A DNA stretch of 64,000 nt from Sepiola atlantica (Eukaryota; Mollusca; Cephalopoda; Sepiida; Sepiolidae): contig OY744532.1 in the NCBI GenBank assembly GCA_963556195.1, forward strand, positions 105,382,083 to 105,446,082, written 5' to 3'. The stretch's first letter is position 1, and the number at the start of each line of letters is the position of its first letter. Under the pieces are notes generated by a model. The model searched no databases. It saw nothing but the letters and a program-made list of their open reading frames with translations, and was not told the DNA's origin. Made by a program: the position numbers and the translations under genes. Positions 45,330-56,480 of this stretch are shown here, piece by piece.

Positions 45330-46335
45330 AGTTTTTTTTTTGTTTTGTTTTTTTTAATGATATTTCACCCCAAACAAGGCAGGATGCCATTGTAGATGTA
45401 AGAGGCTACTGAGAAAAAAGGGAGAAGGTTTGGGGTGTCATCCTAAGTTGGAAGCTGTGCAGCCAGATGTCTGTTTACATTAGTTGTAAACCTTTGCATT
45501 TTGGTACTGTTGGAGAAACAGGGGGCAGGGAGGGAGTTCCAGAGGCCAGCAGCACGAGGAAAGAAGCTATTGGAGTAGAAGGCCCTCCGGCATCTGGGAA
45601 CCTCCACAGTGAATGGATAGGATTTAGCTGATTGTCGAGTTCGTCTAGTGAGTTTACGTCGAGGGGGCACCAGAGTAGCCAGTTCATCGGAGCATAATCC
45701 ATTGAAGTATTTGTAAAACAAACACAAGGATGCTACATTGCGGCGATGGGACAGGGGCTGGAGCTTGGTTGACAGTGAGGGACCTATTAAGTTGGCAACT
45801 CTTTTTTGGACCTTGTCAAGGAGGGAGAGACTAGTAGATGATGCACCAGCCCAGATGTGGCAACAATACTCCATGCATGGGCGGATGGTGGCTTTGTAGA
45901 GCTACAGGATAATGTCAGGTGTGATGAGTTTACTAGCACAGTAGAGGGCGCCCACCTTCTTTGCTGCAGCCTTGACAATGTCTTCAATGTATTTGTTCCA
46001 ATTCATGTTACCTGTGAAGGTTAGGCTGAGGAGTTTGAATGTTGAACTCTCAGGTAGGGTGTTATTTGCCATGACAATCAGTGGTTGGAGAGGTTTCTTG
46101 TAGTTATTGAAGGAAAGGAGCTTTGTCTTTGCGGCATTAAAAGTTACCAACCATTTATGACCCCAATCCACTACAGCCTGGAGGTCATTTTCTAAGGATT
46201 TAGTCATTGCCTTGGATATGATCGCGTCCATTTTGCCAACATGACGAGAGTAAAGCGTGGTGTCGTCAGCAAATAAACCAATCTCAGACTCTATGCCATC
46301 AGGGAGATCGTTTATGAAGATCAGGAACAATAATA
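45330..46335 (-). mobile_element. 5'-truncated LINE, reverse transcriptase interrupted by one stop
   Basis: One frame runs from 46330 to 45443 with a single TAG at about 45902. It starts inside the reverse transcriptase palm: FLIFINDLPDGIESEIGLFADDTTLY holds the catalytic DD (FADD). Thumb and C-terminal parts follow: AAKTKLLSFN, NWNKYIEDIVKAAAKKVGAL, YCCHIWAGAS, SLLDKVQKRV, PLSHRRNVASLCLFYKYF, LVPPRRKLTRRTRQ, AAGLWNSLPAPCF, ending RHLAAQLPT. The 3' UTR reaches an A-rich tail near 45330-45355. Copies of the same family lie at 1.5 and 59.7 kb. CR1/Jockey-like by signature. The single stop suggests recent insertion; truncation makes it inactive. Confidence 0.88.
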
Positions 46336-46374
46336 AGTTAAACTAGCTGTCAAGCAAAATAAATAAGGCAACAT

Positions 46375-47165
46375 TTAATACAGTTTTTATGAGAATCATC
46401 CTGCATTAAATATGATCATTTAAGTAGGATATAGTCTGAACCATCCCAGCATTAAATTTGATCCAACGAGTGGTAAATAATTTGAACCAACCAGCATTAA
46501 ATATGATCATTTAAGCAGGATATACTTTGAACGACCCAGCATTAAATTTGATCCTATGAGAGGTAAATAATTTAAACCAATCAGCATTAAATATGATCAT
46601 TTAAGTTGTACATAATTTGAACCAACTGGTATTAAATATGATCCTTCAAACAGTAAATAATTTGATGCACTCAGAATTTAATATGATCCTTCAAGTGGTA
46701 AATAATTTGAACCAACCAGCATTAAATTTGATCCTTCAAGTGGTAAATAATTTGAACCAACCAGCATTAAATATGATCCTACAAGTGGTAAATAATTTGA
46801 ACCAACCAGCATTAAATTTGATCATTTAAGTTGTACATAATTTGAACCAACTGGTATTAAATATGATCCTTCAAACAGTAAATAATTTGATGCACTCAGA
46901 ATTTAATATGATCCTTCAAGTGGTAAATAATTTGAACCAACCAGCATTAAATATGATCCTACAAGTGGTAAATAATTTGAACCAACCAGCATTAAATTTG
47001 ATCATTTAAGTTGTACATAATTTGAACCAACTGGTATTAAATATGATCCTTCAAACAGTAAATAATTTGATGCACTCAGCATTTAATATGATCCTTCAAG
47101 TGGTAAATAATTTCAACCACCCAGCATTAAATATGACCTTTCAAGAGCTACATAACTTGAACCAA
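46375..47165. repeat. 45-bp tandem satellite, ~17 copies
   Basis: Unit: GAACCAACCAGCATTAAATT, TGATCCTTCAAGTGGTAAAT, AATTT. A variant with GGTATTAAATATG, CAAACAG and GATGCACTCAG recurs at 46625, 46850 and 47030, spaced 225 and 180 bp (5 and 4 units). Period divisible by three explains the short open frames. Confidence 0.95.
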
Positions 47166-47195
47166 AAGTTAAAAATCATTATAGAAATTGAATTG

Positions 47196-47425
47196 AGTTT
47201 ACTTTCGACAACCTCGTAACTCTCACTTCCCTTATTTTGTCTTTTAGTCCTCACATTCCATGGCCGATGTTTCTGACAAAAGGGGAAGAATTGCTGTTTT
47301 CTGGGGCAGAATCTATCCACCTTACACTTATTGGTGGATAGTTTTTTGAAGTAGTATTTTGTTTAGTACCTTACATCAAATGGCTTCATGCTTTGTCTGG
47401 AGCGATTTCAATAAAAAAAATATAT
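47196..47425 (+). repeat. LINE 3' tail repeat (tail T), copy
   Basis: GTTTACTTTCGACAACCTCG, TTCCCTTATTTTGTC, GATGTTTCTGACAAAAGGGG and CATCAAATGGCTTCATGC..TCTGGAGCGATTTCAATA plus A tail, parallel to 26118-26370. No coding part precedes it. Confidence 0.8.
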
Positions 47426-48535
47426 ATATCACCACCGCTATGATAAATTGTTAATGTAAGTGTATATATTAAAAGGTTGTAAATAAGAATGATAGCATTA
47501 AAAAACAATTCAAAACGATTAAAAATCAGTGTCAGTTTTGTTCTAGCGATACAATGTGGGGGTTGACAAAATTTCTCTGTACAAATATTTTTAATAGATA
47601 AAATTGAAAAAAAAATTGCATATTAATTGGTCAAAATGACTAAATTCTCACAAAGTGACATTTGTAGGCAGGCAACAATTAAAGTATTTTCACATCACAC
47701 ACATTTTTCAAATTCCTTCTCAATCTGGAAGATTATTGTTATGGTGAATTTCAGAAACTACATCTATTCATCCAAAACAGAAATTTGTTTCATATCTAAA
47801 ATCTTTTAATGTGGTCCCATAGATATTTGCAAACCATAAACAATGATAGCAAATTGATTTAATGCTGGTTGGTAGCTCAATTTGCCACTAAATTATAACT
47901 GTTTAAAGTCTGTTGTAAATTCGAAAATTTGCCGTCTTGTGTGTTATCGGACCAAAAGGTAATTTTAACAGTGTTTAACTAAATATGTCGGCTTTAAACA
48001 AGTAAAAAATTCTTACAAATATAATTGGCACCTTGTGATGAATGAAAATTAATCAGAATGGAAGCAATAATTATAAATAAACCAGCTTAAAACATTGGGT
48101 AAAATCTCATTACCTCTCGTAAAAACATACAAAAATAACACGGAAGGGCAACTTTGACTGTTCATACAAGATTCATTTCATGGGGGAGGGTAAAACAAAA
48201 TTTGGAGGGGGGGGTCGAACATTTTTTTTTTTTAACTAAAAATATTTCTTTGAGTAGGGGAGGGTAAAAAAAATTTGGGGGCTGTGAAAAAAATTTTGTT
48301 TTTTCTTACAAAAAATAAATATTTTTAGGAGGGTTGGCATGGGTGAACACATTTTTTTTTTTGGGGGGGGGGTGAAAGACATTTTTTTTTTAACTAAAAA
48401 TTTCATTTTTATATATAGAACAGTAAAGATCAAGCCATATTTTTTTTTTTAATAATAAAACAGTAAAATAAATCAAAAGACAGAAATACAATGTAAAAAT
48501 TTAATTCACTAAAGTTTTCAACTCAGATTGTTTTT
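47426..48535. other. Unassigned AT-rich stretch with G-run/A-run patch
   Basis: At 48180-48400 alternating T/A homopolymers and GGGGGG runs form three loose ~65-120 bp repeats (GGGGAGGGTAAAA...AAATTTGG). No gene is recognised. Confidence 0.45.
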
Positions 48536-48810
48536 GTTAAAAATAACTTAAAATCTTATATTAAGCCCACCATATTAATGCATGGCCCTTTTTCTCTAAG
48601 ATGGAACTGTTTTTATATGCATAGAAACACACAATTGTTCATAGAGAAAAACACCAACATTAAAAAAAATCGCTGAAAATAGTAAACTAACTTGAAGTAA
48701 CTTGGAAAATACTCTATTAATGAAACAAGAGAAAGAATTATAAATTTATAACGAGAAAAGATGAAATTTGTTTACAGCAAAATGGTATCAAAATAACCAA
48801 AACAAATCAG
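48535..48810 (+). repeat. Dispersed repeat C, copy 1
   Basis: AACTTAAAATCTTATATTAAGCCCACCATAT.. and later ATCAAAATAACC match 63655-63925 at moderate identity. Confidence 0.6.
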
Positions 48811-48916
48811 TTATCAAAAGTTGAAAGGAATTTCAATATTTTTCACTCATTTTTATGCAGTAAACTCGCTGATTTGTGATATCAATCCTATTCTATATTT
48901 GCAACTAATTGCCAAT

Positions 48917-49420
48917 TCAGATTAAGAACAACAATCTCCTTTTCCGTGTCTTTGAAGCATGTGATTCTACGACAGTTTCCAACTTCTTTAAGTAGCCCTT
49001 TGCCTGATCATTAAATTCGGCAAGATATTTCAATCTGCACTGGTTGGGGTGTAGTGGCAAACAAGGCAATGCTGCATTGGTTGGTTCTTTTCTCCACATT
49101 CGCAGATGGTTGGAACGGTTTGTAGCCCCATCTGGCCATATTAGATTTTGATCACCCCATTCTTATTTTCAGGCATTTGAGTATATTCCACTAAACCCAT
49201 GAAGCTTCCGAGACAGGAGGAAACGTTTTAGAAAGGAGGGATTCCAATGTCAATATAAGAGGGTAATTGTCTAGCTTTCTGGTCCGTAGTTCTAGTCTGG
49301 TTTCTTCCCGAGATGTTAGGGAATGAACATGGCTGAGGAAGATTCCTTTAACTTCAGTCATTCGTGTGTGATCCCTACTCAGCTGGCAACTTCCTGCCTC
49401 ACATTTGCAAGATTTCATAT
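48917..49420 (-). pseudogene. LINE C-terminal remnant (Cys-knuckle type), copy 1
   Basis: Minus-strand frames include ARWGYKPFQP, then (in another frame) NVEKRTNQCSIAL / GEKEPTNAALPCLP, and downstream a stretch with TCFKDT. The GYK..C.CGE...T..H....CP layout is the zinc-knuckle end of L1/RTE-type polymerases. It aligns with the plus-strand segment 55980-56480 in inverse order. Heavily decayed. Confidence 0.5.
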
Positions 49421-50699
49421 TGTTTAAGAATAGTGTAGAACATCTGAAGATGGAAATTGATGAATTTAAAAATTATGGTAACAAAAAAGTAATTTAGAGA
49501 GCATTGTTGGGAACTATCGGTTGAAATATTTACCAGAATGTTATCTGTGTATTGATATTGTAAATGTTTTGTGTAGAATTTAACCGAGAAGACAATTAAA
49601 CAAGGGGGCATAACAAATAATAATAGGTCACTGATGAATGGAACAAAATTGAGTTTGCGAGACTTCCTCCCACATCTATATTCCCAAAGTGTTGAAAGAA
49701 AGATTAGTTAATACATCTGAAACTAGTTTACAAAATTTGTTAGATATTAGTAGATTAGCCATAAACAGGATGTATTGTATGCAGCGGGTCAGCAAATATC
49801 AATCCATTGACCTTCCATGGGAATACGTTTAGTGGAAATTATGTGAAATGATTGATTCAATAGCACAAAGTTGACAGAGTTCTGGTGAAGCAACTGAGCT
49901 GGAAAGACATGTTTTGATGAGTGTAAACATTAACGAAGCCATGCGATTCAAATTAAGTGTCTCTTTCTCTGCCTTTCAGCCTAACAAGATGGACATGGCC
50001 GAATAAATCATCTTTTTTCTGTAAGAACATGTCGAGTCGATAAATATAATGTTAATTGAAGTGAGAAAAATGTAACAGACAAGTTAATCTCAGTCTGGAG
50101 GACATGGGACCTGAAGTGTAGACACTGAGAGGTCAGTCAAAGAAATAACAAGGTAGGTGTTTAATTAAGTTTGAATTGTTAATTTTTGATGACTAAAAAT
50201 ATTATAAGCAAATTGTTGATATCCAACAACTTGAAGCAAGACCAGAATCGAAGGTAGCATTTTTGGGAAGAGTTAAGGTCACATTTATGTTTTTATAAAT
50301 TAGAGTTAGAAGTTAAATTCTTTTTTTCTGGGGTGGCCAGCTGAGAGTCACAATGCTACATGTTTTGTTGGGGGTGCATAGATGCATTTTACAAATAGCA
50401 GGCCTGCAATGGGAATAATATTTAGCCAAGAAAATGCTGGGCCCTTTGAAAAAAATAACAGCTTTGTGAAAACAGGGGTTCATGCTGAGAAATTAGACCA
50501 CTTAAAATCCTAAAGAATTAATGTCAACACCAGATAATAGACATCCTGGTCAGTAAGTTTTTATGTCCGGTGATAAAACAGCCTATCATTTTCAAGTAGG
50601 TTAGCTGTGTAATATCTATATATATTCGAGCAAAAAACAATCAGGTTCTGAGTAAGTCATTTAAGCAAACTGAGTGGTTATTTTGTGTTTGGTTAGAAG
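49421..50699. other. Unassigned stretch
   Basis: No gene or repeat family is recognised. Confidence 0.4.
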
Positions 50700-50780
50700 T
50701 GATTTTCATTGACTGCAAGTGATTTTCATTGACTGCAAGTGATTTTCATTGACTGCAAGTAATTTTCATTGACTGCAAGC
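50700..50780 (+). repeat. 20-bp tandem repeat, 4 copies
   Basis: GATTTTCATTGACTGCAAGT repeated four times, the last copy with one change. Confidence 0.97.
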
Positions 50781-51335
50781 CTGTCATTCAGTAGAGAAAG
50801 TAAGTACCATTGTAATTTCACAAAATAAAATATTGTTATTTCTTTTAAAACTCAGAGTTGTCATCTTATTTAGAAGGTAAAACCCTTCGTTACAGCACTG
50901 ACCAGGACCACGATTGACATTAAGGCCAGTATCGAAATCAAGCAGTGATATTCGAACCAAGACAACTAGCTGACACACATGATCTGTGGAGTGAATGCAC
51001 ACAAACACAAGTTCACAAAAAGTCAGTTTTTAAAACCAATTTCAGAACAGTATTTTTTACGTCAACCACCTAACCCCCTTTTGAGTAAGAGACAGACATG
51101 TTCTTGCAAAATTCTAATCTCGTCAAATAAGATGTCTTTGTTTTTAAAGGTCTTTAAAGAGAAAATTTTGATAATATAATTATATTGAATGTATTTTTTA
51201 AGAATTTATGATATTTATTAAAATAAACTTTTCTGGATTTATCATTAAAATAGCACAATTTTTTTCTCCATAAGCACTATGAGGGACCAATTCTTTGATT
51301 CCAGCAGATGACCCAGATGACGACTCATCACATAA
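50781..51335. other. Unassigned stretch
   Basis: No feature is recognised. Confidence 0.4.
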
Positions 51336-51337
51336 GC

Positions 51338-51890
51338 AGCTGCAGTCTTGTTGCATAGATGACACATAGCAGCAGTCTTGTTGCATAGATGACACATAGC
51401 AGCAGTCTTGTTGCATAGATGACACATAGCAGCAGTCTTGTTGCATAGATGACACATAGCAGCAGTCTTGTTGCATAGATGACACATAGCAGCAGTCTTG
51501 TTGCATAGATGACACATAGCAGCAGTCTTGTTGCATAGATGACACATAGCAGCAGTCTTGTTGCATAGATGACACATAGCAGCAGTCTTGTTGCATAGAT
51601 GACACATAGCAGCAGTCTTGTTGCATAGATGACACATAGCAGCAGTCTTGTTGCATAGATGACACATAGCAGCAGTCTTGTTGCATAGATGACACATAGC
51701 AGCAGTCTTGTTGCATAGATGACACATAGCAGCAGTCTTGTTGCATAGATGACACATAGCAGCAGTCTTGTTGCATAGATGACACATAGCAGCAGTCTTG
51801 TTGCATAGATGACACATAGCAGCAGTCTTGTTGCATAGATGACACATAGCAGCAGTTTTGTTGCATATATGACCCATAGCAGCAGTTTGT
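51338..51890. repeat. 30-bp tandem satellite, ~18 near-identical copies
   Basis: Unit GCAGCAGTCTTGTTGCATAG plus ATGACACATA. The central copies look identical; only the outer ones differ (ATATGACCCATAG on the right, CAGCTGCAGTC on the left). All three minus-strand frames are open through it (MQQDCCYVSS, CNKTAAMCHL or ATRLLLCVIY decapeptides). Homogeneity points to recent expansion. Confidence 0.97.
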
Positions 51891-52340
51891 TCTCTCTCAT
51901 TTTTTTCGTTGTTGTTCTTCTGACATGATGTGTGTTGATTAATAGCAGCAGTTGTAAATACTGCTAACAGCACAAAATCATTCGGGATTTCACAATGCTT
52001 TCCGAGTTTTTGTTTGTCAGTATACGGCATATATAATACCACAAACTTACTCCCCATAGGGAAACGAGGGAAGCTATCCCAAAGCACGGCTGCTCTTTTT
52101 TGCAGTCCAAAAAAAGAGAAAGTTTGGCTAAGATCAAAGTGTAGTATCTGTTCCGATGGATACTGCACCCCATAGACTGGTATTGTCTTGGCCTTCGGTG
52201 CTTGATTTACGCTGGTCTATGGGTCTGACCTGTGCCGTTCTAGGAGGTCCACCCTCCCAGGCTTTGCCTCCCCTCTTTGAGGAGGAGCAAGTTTATTGCT
52301 TACTGCCTGAGGCGCTCCTACCGGGGAATGCCGACAGGGC
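51891..52340. other. Unassigned stretch upstream of a SINE-like segment
   Basis: A minus-strand frame continuous with the 30-bp array reaches 52168 but has no recognised domain. GC content rises near 52190-52340. Confidence 0.35.
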
Positions 52341-52344
52341 TGCC

Positions 52345-52500
52345 CAGGCAATTTTTAATGGCCAGAGTGCTCACCACTCGGGCGCTGGCTTTTCAAACCC
52401 CACTTTCCCGACCCAACCTTGGGTCACATCTTACTTGTGGGAGTAAGATAAAAACTGGCCTTGTGCCTAACTCCTGTAGAGGAGGTAAATCAATACATGT
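52345..52500 (+). mobile_element. tRNA-derived SINE-like segment
   Basis: TGGCCAGAGTGC (box-A-like) and, about 30 bases on, GGCTTTTCAAACCCC (box-B-like) give a tRNA-like head; sequence continues to about 52500. No A tail or target duplication was found. Confidence 0.4.
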
Positions 52501-52913
52501 TTCTGAGGACTTCCTATCTACGATGCAGTAACCCTAACTCTAGTTTGAAAATTTCATCTTCTTGCATAAAACTAAGCTTACGTGAAATGTTTCATTTTAA
52601 CCTTATTTTTACACACTCGACATCAAAATACTGCTACATTCGTCTCTTCCTGACAAATCAAAATTCATACCAAATAAATTGTAAAACCCCCAAATACCAT
52701 TTGAGATATGACCCAAGATCTCTGCAAGTAATGGACAAAAAAATCTGATTTTTTTGTATGAATTTTAGATGTTTTTTTTATTTGTTTCCTCACATGATGG
52801 TAAAAGATAGAAATCGAAGATTTGGCATCAGTTTTTATCTCATTAAGACCCAACTGCCTTGTCTTGTTCAAAGTTGATTTGAACAAAAAAGATAAATAAA
52901 GTATAAAAATCAA

Positions 52914-52914
<1 letters not shown>

Positions 52915-52985
<71 letters not shown>
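52915..52985. repeat. (AT)n microsatellite
   Basis: About 34 TA units, followed by two AAGATAGATATA units. Confidence 0.97.
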
Positions 52986-52988
<3 letters not shown>

Positions 52989-54330
52989 ATAGATATAAAG
53001 ATAGATATAACCCCGGTAAATATATTACTTAATATATATATATATTTTTAGTAATCCTAAATAAAGAAAAGCTTCTTGGAAAACATGAATGAAGCCAAAA
53101 TATGTAACTTCTAATGACCTTTGATGGAAACCTTTGGTCGTGTTCTTCACTACTCTATCCAGTCCACATTCACAACAGTAGGTTCGTTTTGTTTTTGTCT
53201 TTTTTTGTTAGGTATTGGGGGAGAGGGTCCCAGTCCCCTGTCAAAAGGCCAGGGCTGAATTCAGCATAAACACAACACATGCCAAGAACTTATGCCAAAA
53301 TCTGTTGAAGTGAACTCCAAGAAAAATGCCAACAATTCCGTCTAACAGTAGAATTCCCAATCTCTTTGAGTGTGGTTATATCCCAACCAACCCAACACAA
53401 ATACAATACAAATGATGTCATGTAATCAAAGAAAGAACTGAAATTAGCGACATGGTTGCAGAGTTCCAGCATGCGAAATTCAGAGGGTCAGAACACGTAG
53501 ACGGGTCAATATACTGCAAGAGTAACCCTACTTTAAAAAAATTGCAAAATTTTGTTTTTTGCTGGTTTTATATTCAGCTGGATCTCGTCTACAACATCCT
53601 AAAAGTTGGACAAAATCATAGTATGGAAAAGTGTCAAATTTCGAAGATGACTTTTTTCAGTTTACAAGTCATCTTCCATTATGTGTGAACCACTAACTCA
53701 ATCAGTTTTCATGATAAATCAATAAATCTTCGATTTTTATCTAGGTTTTCAGGGGCAATCTTTCAGATGAAAGGGTTACCAGTGATGCCAAATCACCCCT
53801 TATACCATATCTACGGGTACCCTACCCCTAAACCCCTTATTGCCCCCAGATCGGTACCCATAAACTAGCAATACACATGAAAAAATTTAAATTACTTAAA
53901 ATATCTCAATAATGGCATATATAGAAAGAGCTTGATGATCTAAGAAAGAATCTTTTTAAATTTTTTAAATCTGACTAAAAATAAGGAAGTTATGACTATT
54001 TTTGTGCCTCACACGATTGGATATTTTCCCCTCTTTAAGACCATATGCGTTTCGTCACATTTTTTACACTAATTTTTCAGTAAAAATGTTATATCTTTGT
54101 TAAAATACAAGATTAAGCAATGAAATTTACCATATAAATGTATTTTTGTACAAGGAATCAGAATGTGCCACTGAAAATCTCCAGAAATTAATGGTTTCCA
54201 AGTAATCTGCACTAAGTGCACATAAATATGCTGCAATACCTTAAAAATACCATGTATCCATTAAAAGAAAGAAGTTAGAAAACTCAAAGTTGAATTGTAA
54301 TACATTTTATGTACAAGAAACTAAAATCTA
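52986..54330. other. Unassigned stretch
   Basis: AT-rich, no exon or repeat recognised. Confidence 0.4.
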
Positions 54331-54334
54331 AAAT

Positions 54335-54495
54335 CTAATGCTCTCGTTCCATCTGCCCATGACTGGAAAGAAGTCTTCAGTAATTCGCAATTCTTCGTAA
54401 CACCCACACTGAGGATTGAACCTTCAACCCAAGATGAGAACGGTACTGAATATACCAAATTCTACGAATTATCAACCCTCATCTAAAAAATTCCG
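54335..54495. repeat. Hammerhead-type fold-back element, broken copy 3 (outer arm and centre)
   Basis: AACCCAAGATGAGAACGGTA..TACCAAATTCTACGAATTAT..CCTCATCTAAAAAATTCCG is the inverse of the left arm start of copy 1 (17593-17670). TGCTCTCGTTCCATCTGCCCATGACTGG (54340-54367) is the inverse of its centre. The hammerhead part is missing here. Confidence 0.6.
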
Positions 54496-54668
54496 AAGCA
54501 TGAAAATATACAACTAAAACATGAAAATATACAACTAAAACATGAAAATATACAACTAAAACATGAAAATATACAACTAAAACATGAAAATATACAACTA
54601 AAACATGAAAATATACAACTAAAACATGAAAATATACAACTAAAACATGAAAATATACAACAAAACAT
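54482..54668. repeat. 21-bp tandem repeat, ~8.5 copies
   Basis: Unit GAAAATATACAACTAAAACA T, highly regular. It begins right at the broken fold-back arm and ends about 110 bp from the AROS-like exon. Open minus-strand frames (VVYFHVL, CIFSCFS) are artefacts. Confidence 0.97.
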
Positions 54669-54775
54669 GACAATATTGAAAATAACATATATTCTAAATA
54701 AGTTTACAAGTTTTCCTGAACAAAGTGGAATAAAAAAAAAGATGCCTAAGGGTCAATTAGAATTGTTCCACTCAC

Positions 54776-54879
54776 CTTTCGTAACGTTTCTTTTTGGGTG
54801 TCTTTGCTTTTGGCAAGTTCCTGCAGCAAATCCAGGTTTTTGTCTGTGTATTTGACATGGTGTTTTTCTCGGTAGATTT
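54776..54879 (-). CDS. RPS19BP1: AROS/RPS19BP1-like gene, internal coding exon
   Basis: A 104-base exon on the minus strand between acceptor TTCTTTTGTTTGATTTTTAG and donor AAG|GTGAGT. It starts with the last two bases of a split codon and ends on a codon boundary. The reading frame IYREKHHVKYTDKNLDLLQE..KDTQKETLRK resembles the middle of AROS, where human has DEYRKRECRDHLRVNLKFL followed by QQILRQ: the Y-R pair, the charged run and N-L..L spacing agree. It joins in phase 0 to the exon at 18328-18456, giving about 76 C-terminal residues of a protein of usual length about 130-140. No upstream exon was recognised. Confidence 0.72.
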
Positions 54880-54989
54880 CTAAAAATCAAACAAAAGAAA
54901 AAAATAAGGCCGTGCTATAAACACCTTTACGTTCTACAACTTGCAAAACAAGAGCAAAGTATTCAAAATCAAAGTAGAAATATAGAGAG

Positions 54990-55105
54990 AAAACAATATG
55001 AATATTGTATTATTTGAACTATTCGAACTACTGTTCTCATCTGAGTGTTATTTTCACAACGTTTTGGCCGATTGACCTTCTTCAGGTGCATCTTGTCAGT
55101 TGGAA
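54990..55105 (-). ncRNA. Solo hammerhead-like arm (copy 3), mutated core
   Basis: Matches the left arm of copies 1 and 2 (CTACTGTTCTCATCT, CACAACGTTTTGGCCGATTG). Minus strand: CAC, CTGAAGA, shortened stem II (GGTC..GGCC), CAAA in place of GAAA, CGTT, GTG. Loss of the core G predicts inactivity. Confidence 0.5.
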
Positions 55106-55179
55106 ATACAATGTTTGTTTTTTTTAAAGACCATACTTATGTCAAAACCATATGTTTATATCAAAACAGAATTACGTAT

Positions 55180-55230
55180 GTACCAGATATAGTATGTAAT
55201 TGATGAAATCGATTCGAAATACAATCTTTT
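55180..55230 (+). repeat. Third copy of the 55.3-kb hairpin arm
   Basis: GTATGTACCAGATATAGTATGTAATTGATGAAATCGATT... is a direct copy of the right arm of the hairpin at 55285-55428. Confidence 0.8.
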
Positions 55231-55284
55231 TTTTTCTTTTAAAGAACATACTGAGATAAACATGGTTTCCATCTGCACAGATTT

Positions 55285-55428
55285 TATTTCCAATCGATTT
55301 CATCAATTACATACTATATCCAGTACATACTTAATCCTGTTTCATATAAACATGGTTTCATGGTTATATGAAACAGGATTAAGTATGTACCGTATGTAGT
55401 ATGTAATTGATGAAATCGATTGGAAATA
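55285..55428. repeat. Large near-perfect hairpin (~65-70-bp arms)
   Basis: Left arm TATTTCCAATCGATTTCATC..CCTGTTTCATAT pairs with right arm ATATGAAACAGG..GATGAAATCGATTGGAAATA; few mismatches, ~20-base loop. No protein or known RNA is recognised; it is probably a palindromic insertion of the repeat also present singly at 55180. Confidence 0.85.
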
Positions 55429-55430
55429 CA

Positions 55431-55975
55431 AGTTTTTAAGAACCTGGGTAGATGAAAATCATGTTTATATCAAAACACAATTAAATATTGCAGTTGTATG
55501 TGTTATTAATTACAAAAAAAAAATCAAAGAGAAGCCGACTGGCTCTAGTTTATATATAAGACTAGCTGTACCAATTCAATGTTGGCCGGGATTCATTACA
55601 TTCAAATTTGTTCCGTAAATATTTCTATAACCACACTTTTTTTGTTAAGTATGGAACACTAACTTCTACTAAAATAATATGTATAATTTCCCTTAGCTGA
55701 TTTATTTTTAGGGGTTAAGAATATGTACATATTACCAAACTGCCAGACCGGAATAAGTATGTTTGTAAATAAATTGTAGTAAAGTATTTTAGTCTATTGC
55801 AAATAACATGATACAACAATAAGAAATTTCAATATGCAAGATATGTACCAACGCCAAATGGGAAACCACGGCATACAAACACACACACGCGCTAAGATCT
55901 ACTGCCTTAACTCTGTGCTATTGCTCTGCAAAGTACACATGCCTTGTTTGGAAGAGATCAATCCTACATCTCCTT
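55431..55975. other. Unassigned stretch
   Basis: ACTAGCTGTACCAATTCAAT at 55562 resembles the CTAGCTSTACCC motif of the 60.6-kb array. Otherwise nothing is recognised. Confidence 0.4.
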
Positions 55976-55979
55976 ATTG

Positions 55980-56480
55980 GCATTGTCCCTGCAGATATGA
56001 GAGAGGAAGTTGCAAGTCGAGTAGAGATCACAAAGGCTACCAGTGATTAACGCCATGAGCTTCATGGACGTGAACCTCTGACTCAACGACTGAAATCAAA
56101 GGAAGAAACCAGACTACAGCTATGAACCAGAAAGCTAAAGAATGACCCCCTCATATTGACTATTAGAAGGGGGTTCTAATGCTCTCTCTTCTGACTCGGA
56201 CGCACAAGGGGTTCAGTGGAAAACACGCAACTGCCTGAAAACAGGAATGGGGTGATCAAAAATTGCTATGGCTAGATGGGGATACAACACCAATTCGATC
56301 ACCTGCAAATGTGTACAAGAAAATCATGCGATGTAGCACTGCTTTGCCTGTCCTCTACTACCCAACTAGTGTAGTTAAAAGATCTCACAGAGTTGAATGA
56401 TTATGCAAAGGACAGCGTAAAGAAATAGGAAACTGTCATAGAACCACATGCTTCAAAGACATGTAAAGATGATTAGCAGA
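55980..56480 (+). pseudogene. LINE C-terminal remnant, copy 2
   Basis: Plus strand holds GGAAGTTGCAAGTCGAGTAG, GAAGAAACCAGACTACAG, GGGGTGATCAAAAATTGCTATGGC and ACATGCTTCAAAGACATG, the inverse-complement order of 49420-48930. Frames are broken throughout. Same LINE family as that segment. Confidence 0.5.

Larger units (their letters stand above)
18457..54775 (-). other. Proposed ~36.3-kb intron of the AROS-like gene
   Basis: Donor GTGAGT directly after the 54776 exon and acceptor TTTTTTCCAG before the 18456 exon, with matching phase 0. An additional small exon in between cannot be excluded. The interval holds at least eight satellite arrays, LINEs, mariner remnants, a solo LTR and MITEs. Confidence 0.65.

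Noticed and set aside
44854..45330. 158-codon plus-strand open frame
   Set aside because: No recognisable domain or splice context; its 3' end runs into the antisense 3' UTR of the LINE, and it is biased to Phe/Leu/Ser as expected from AT-rich DNA.
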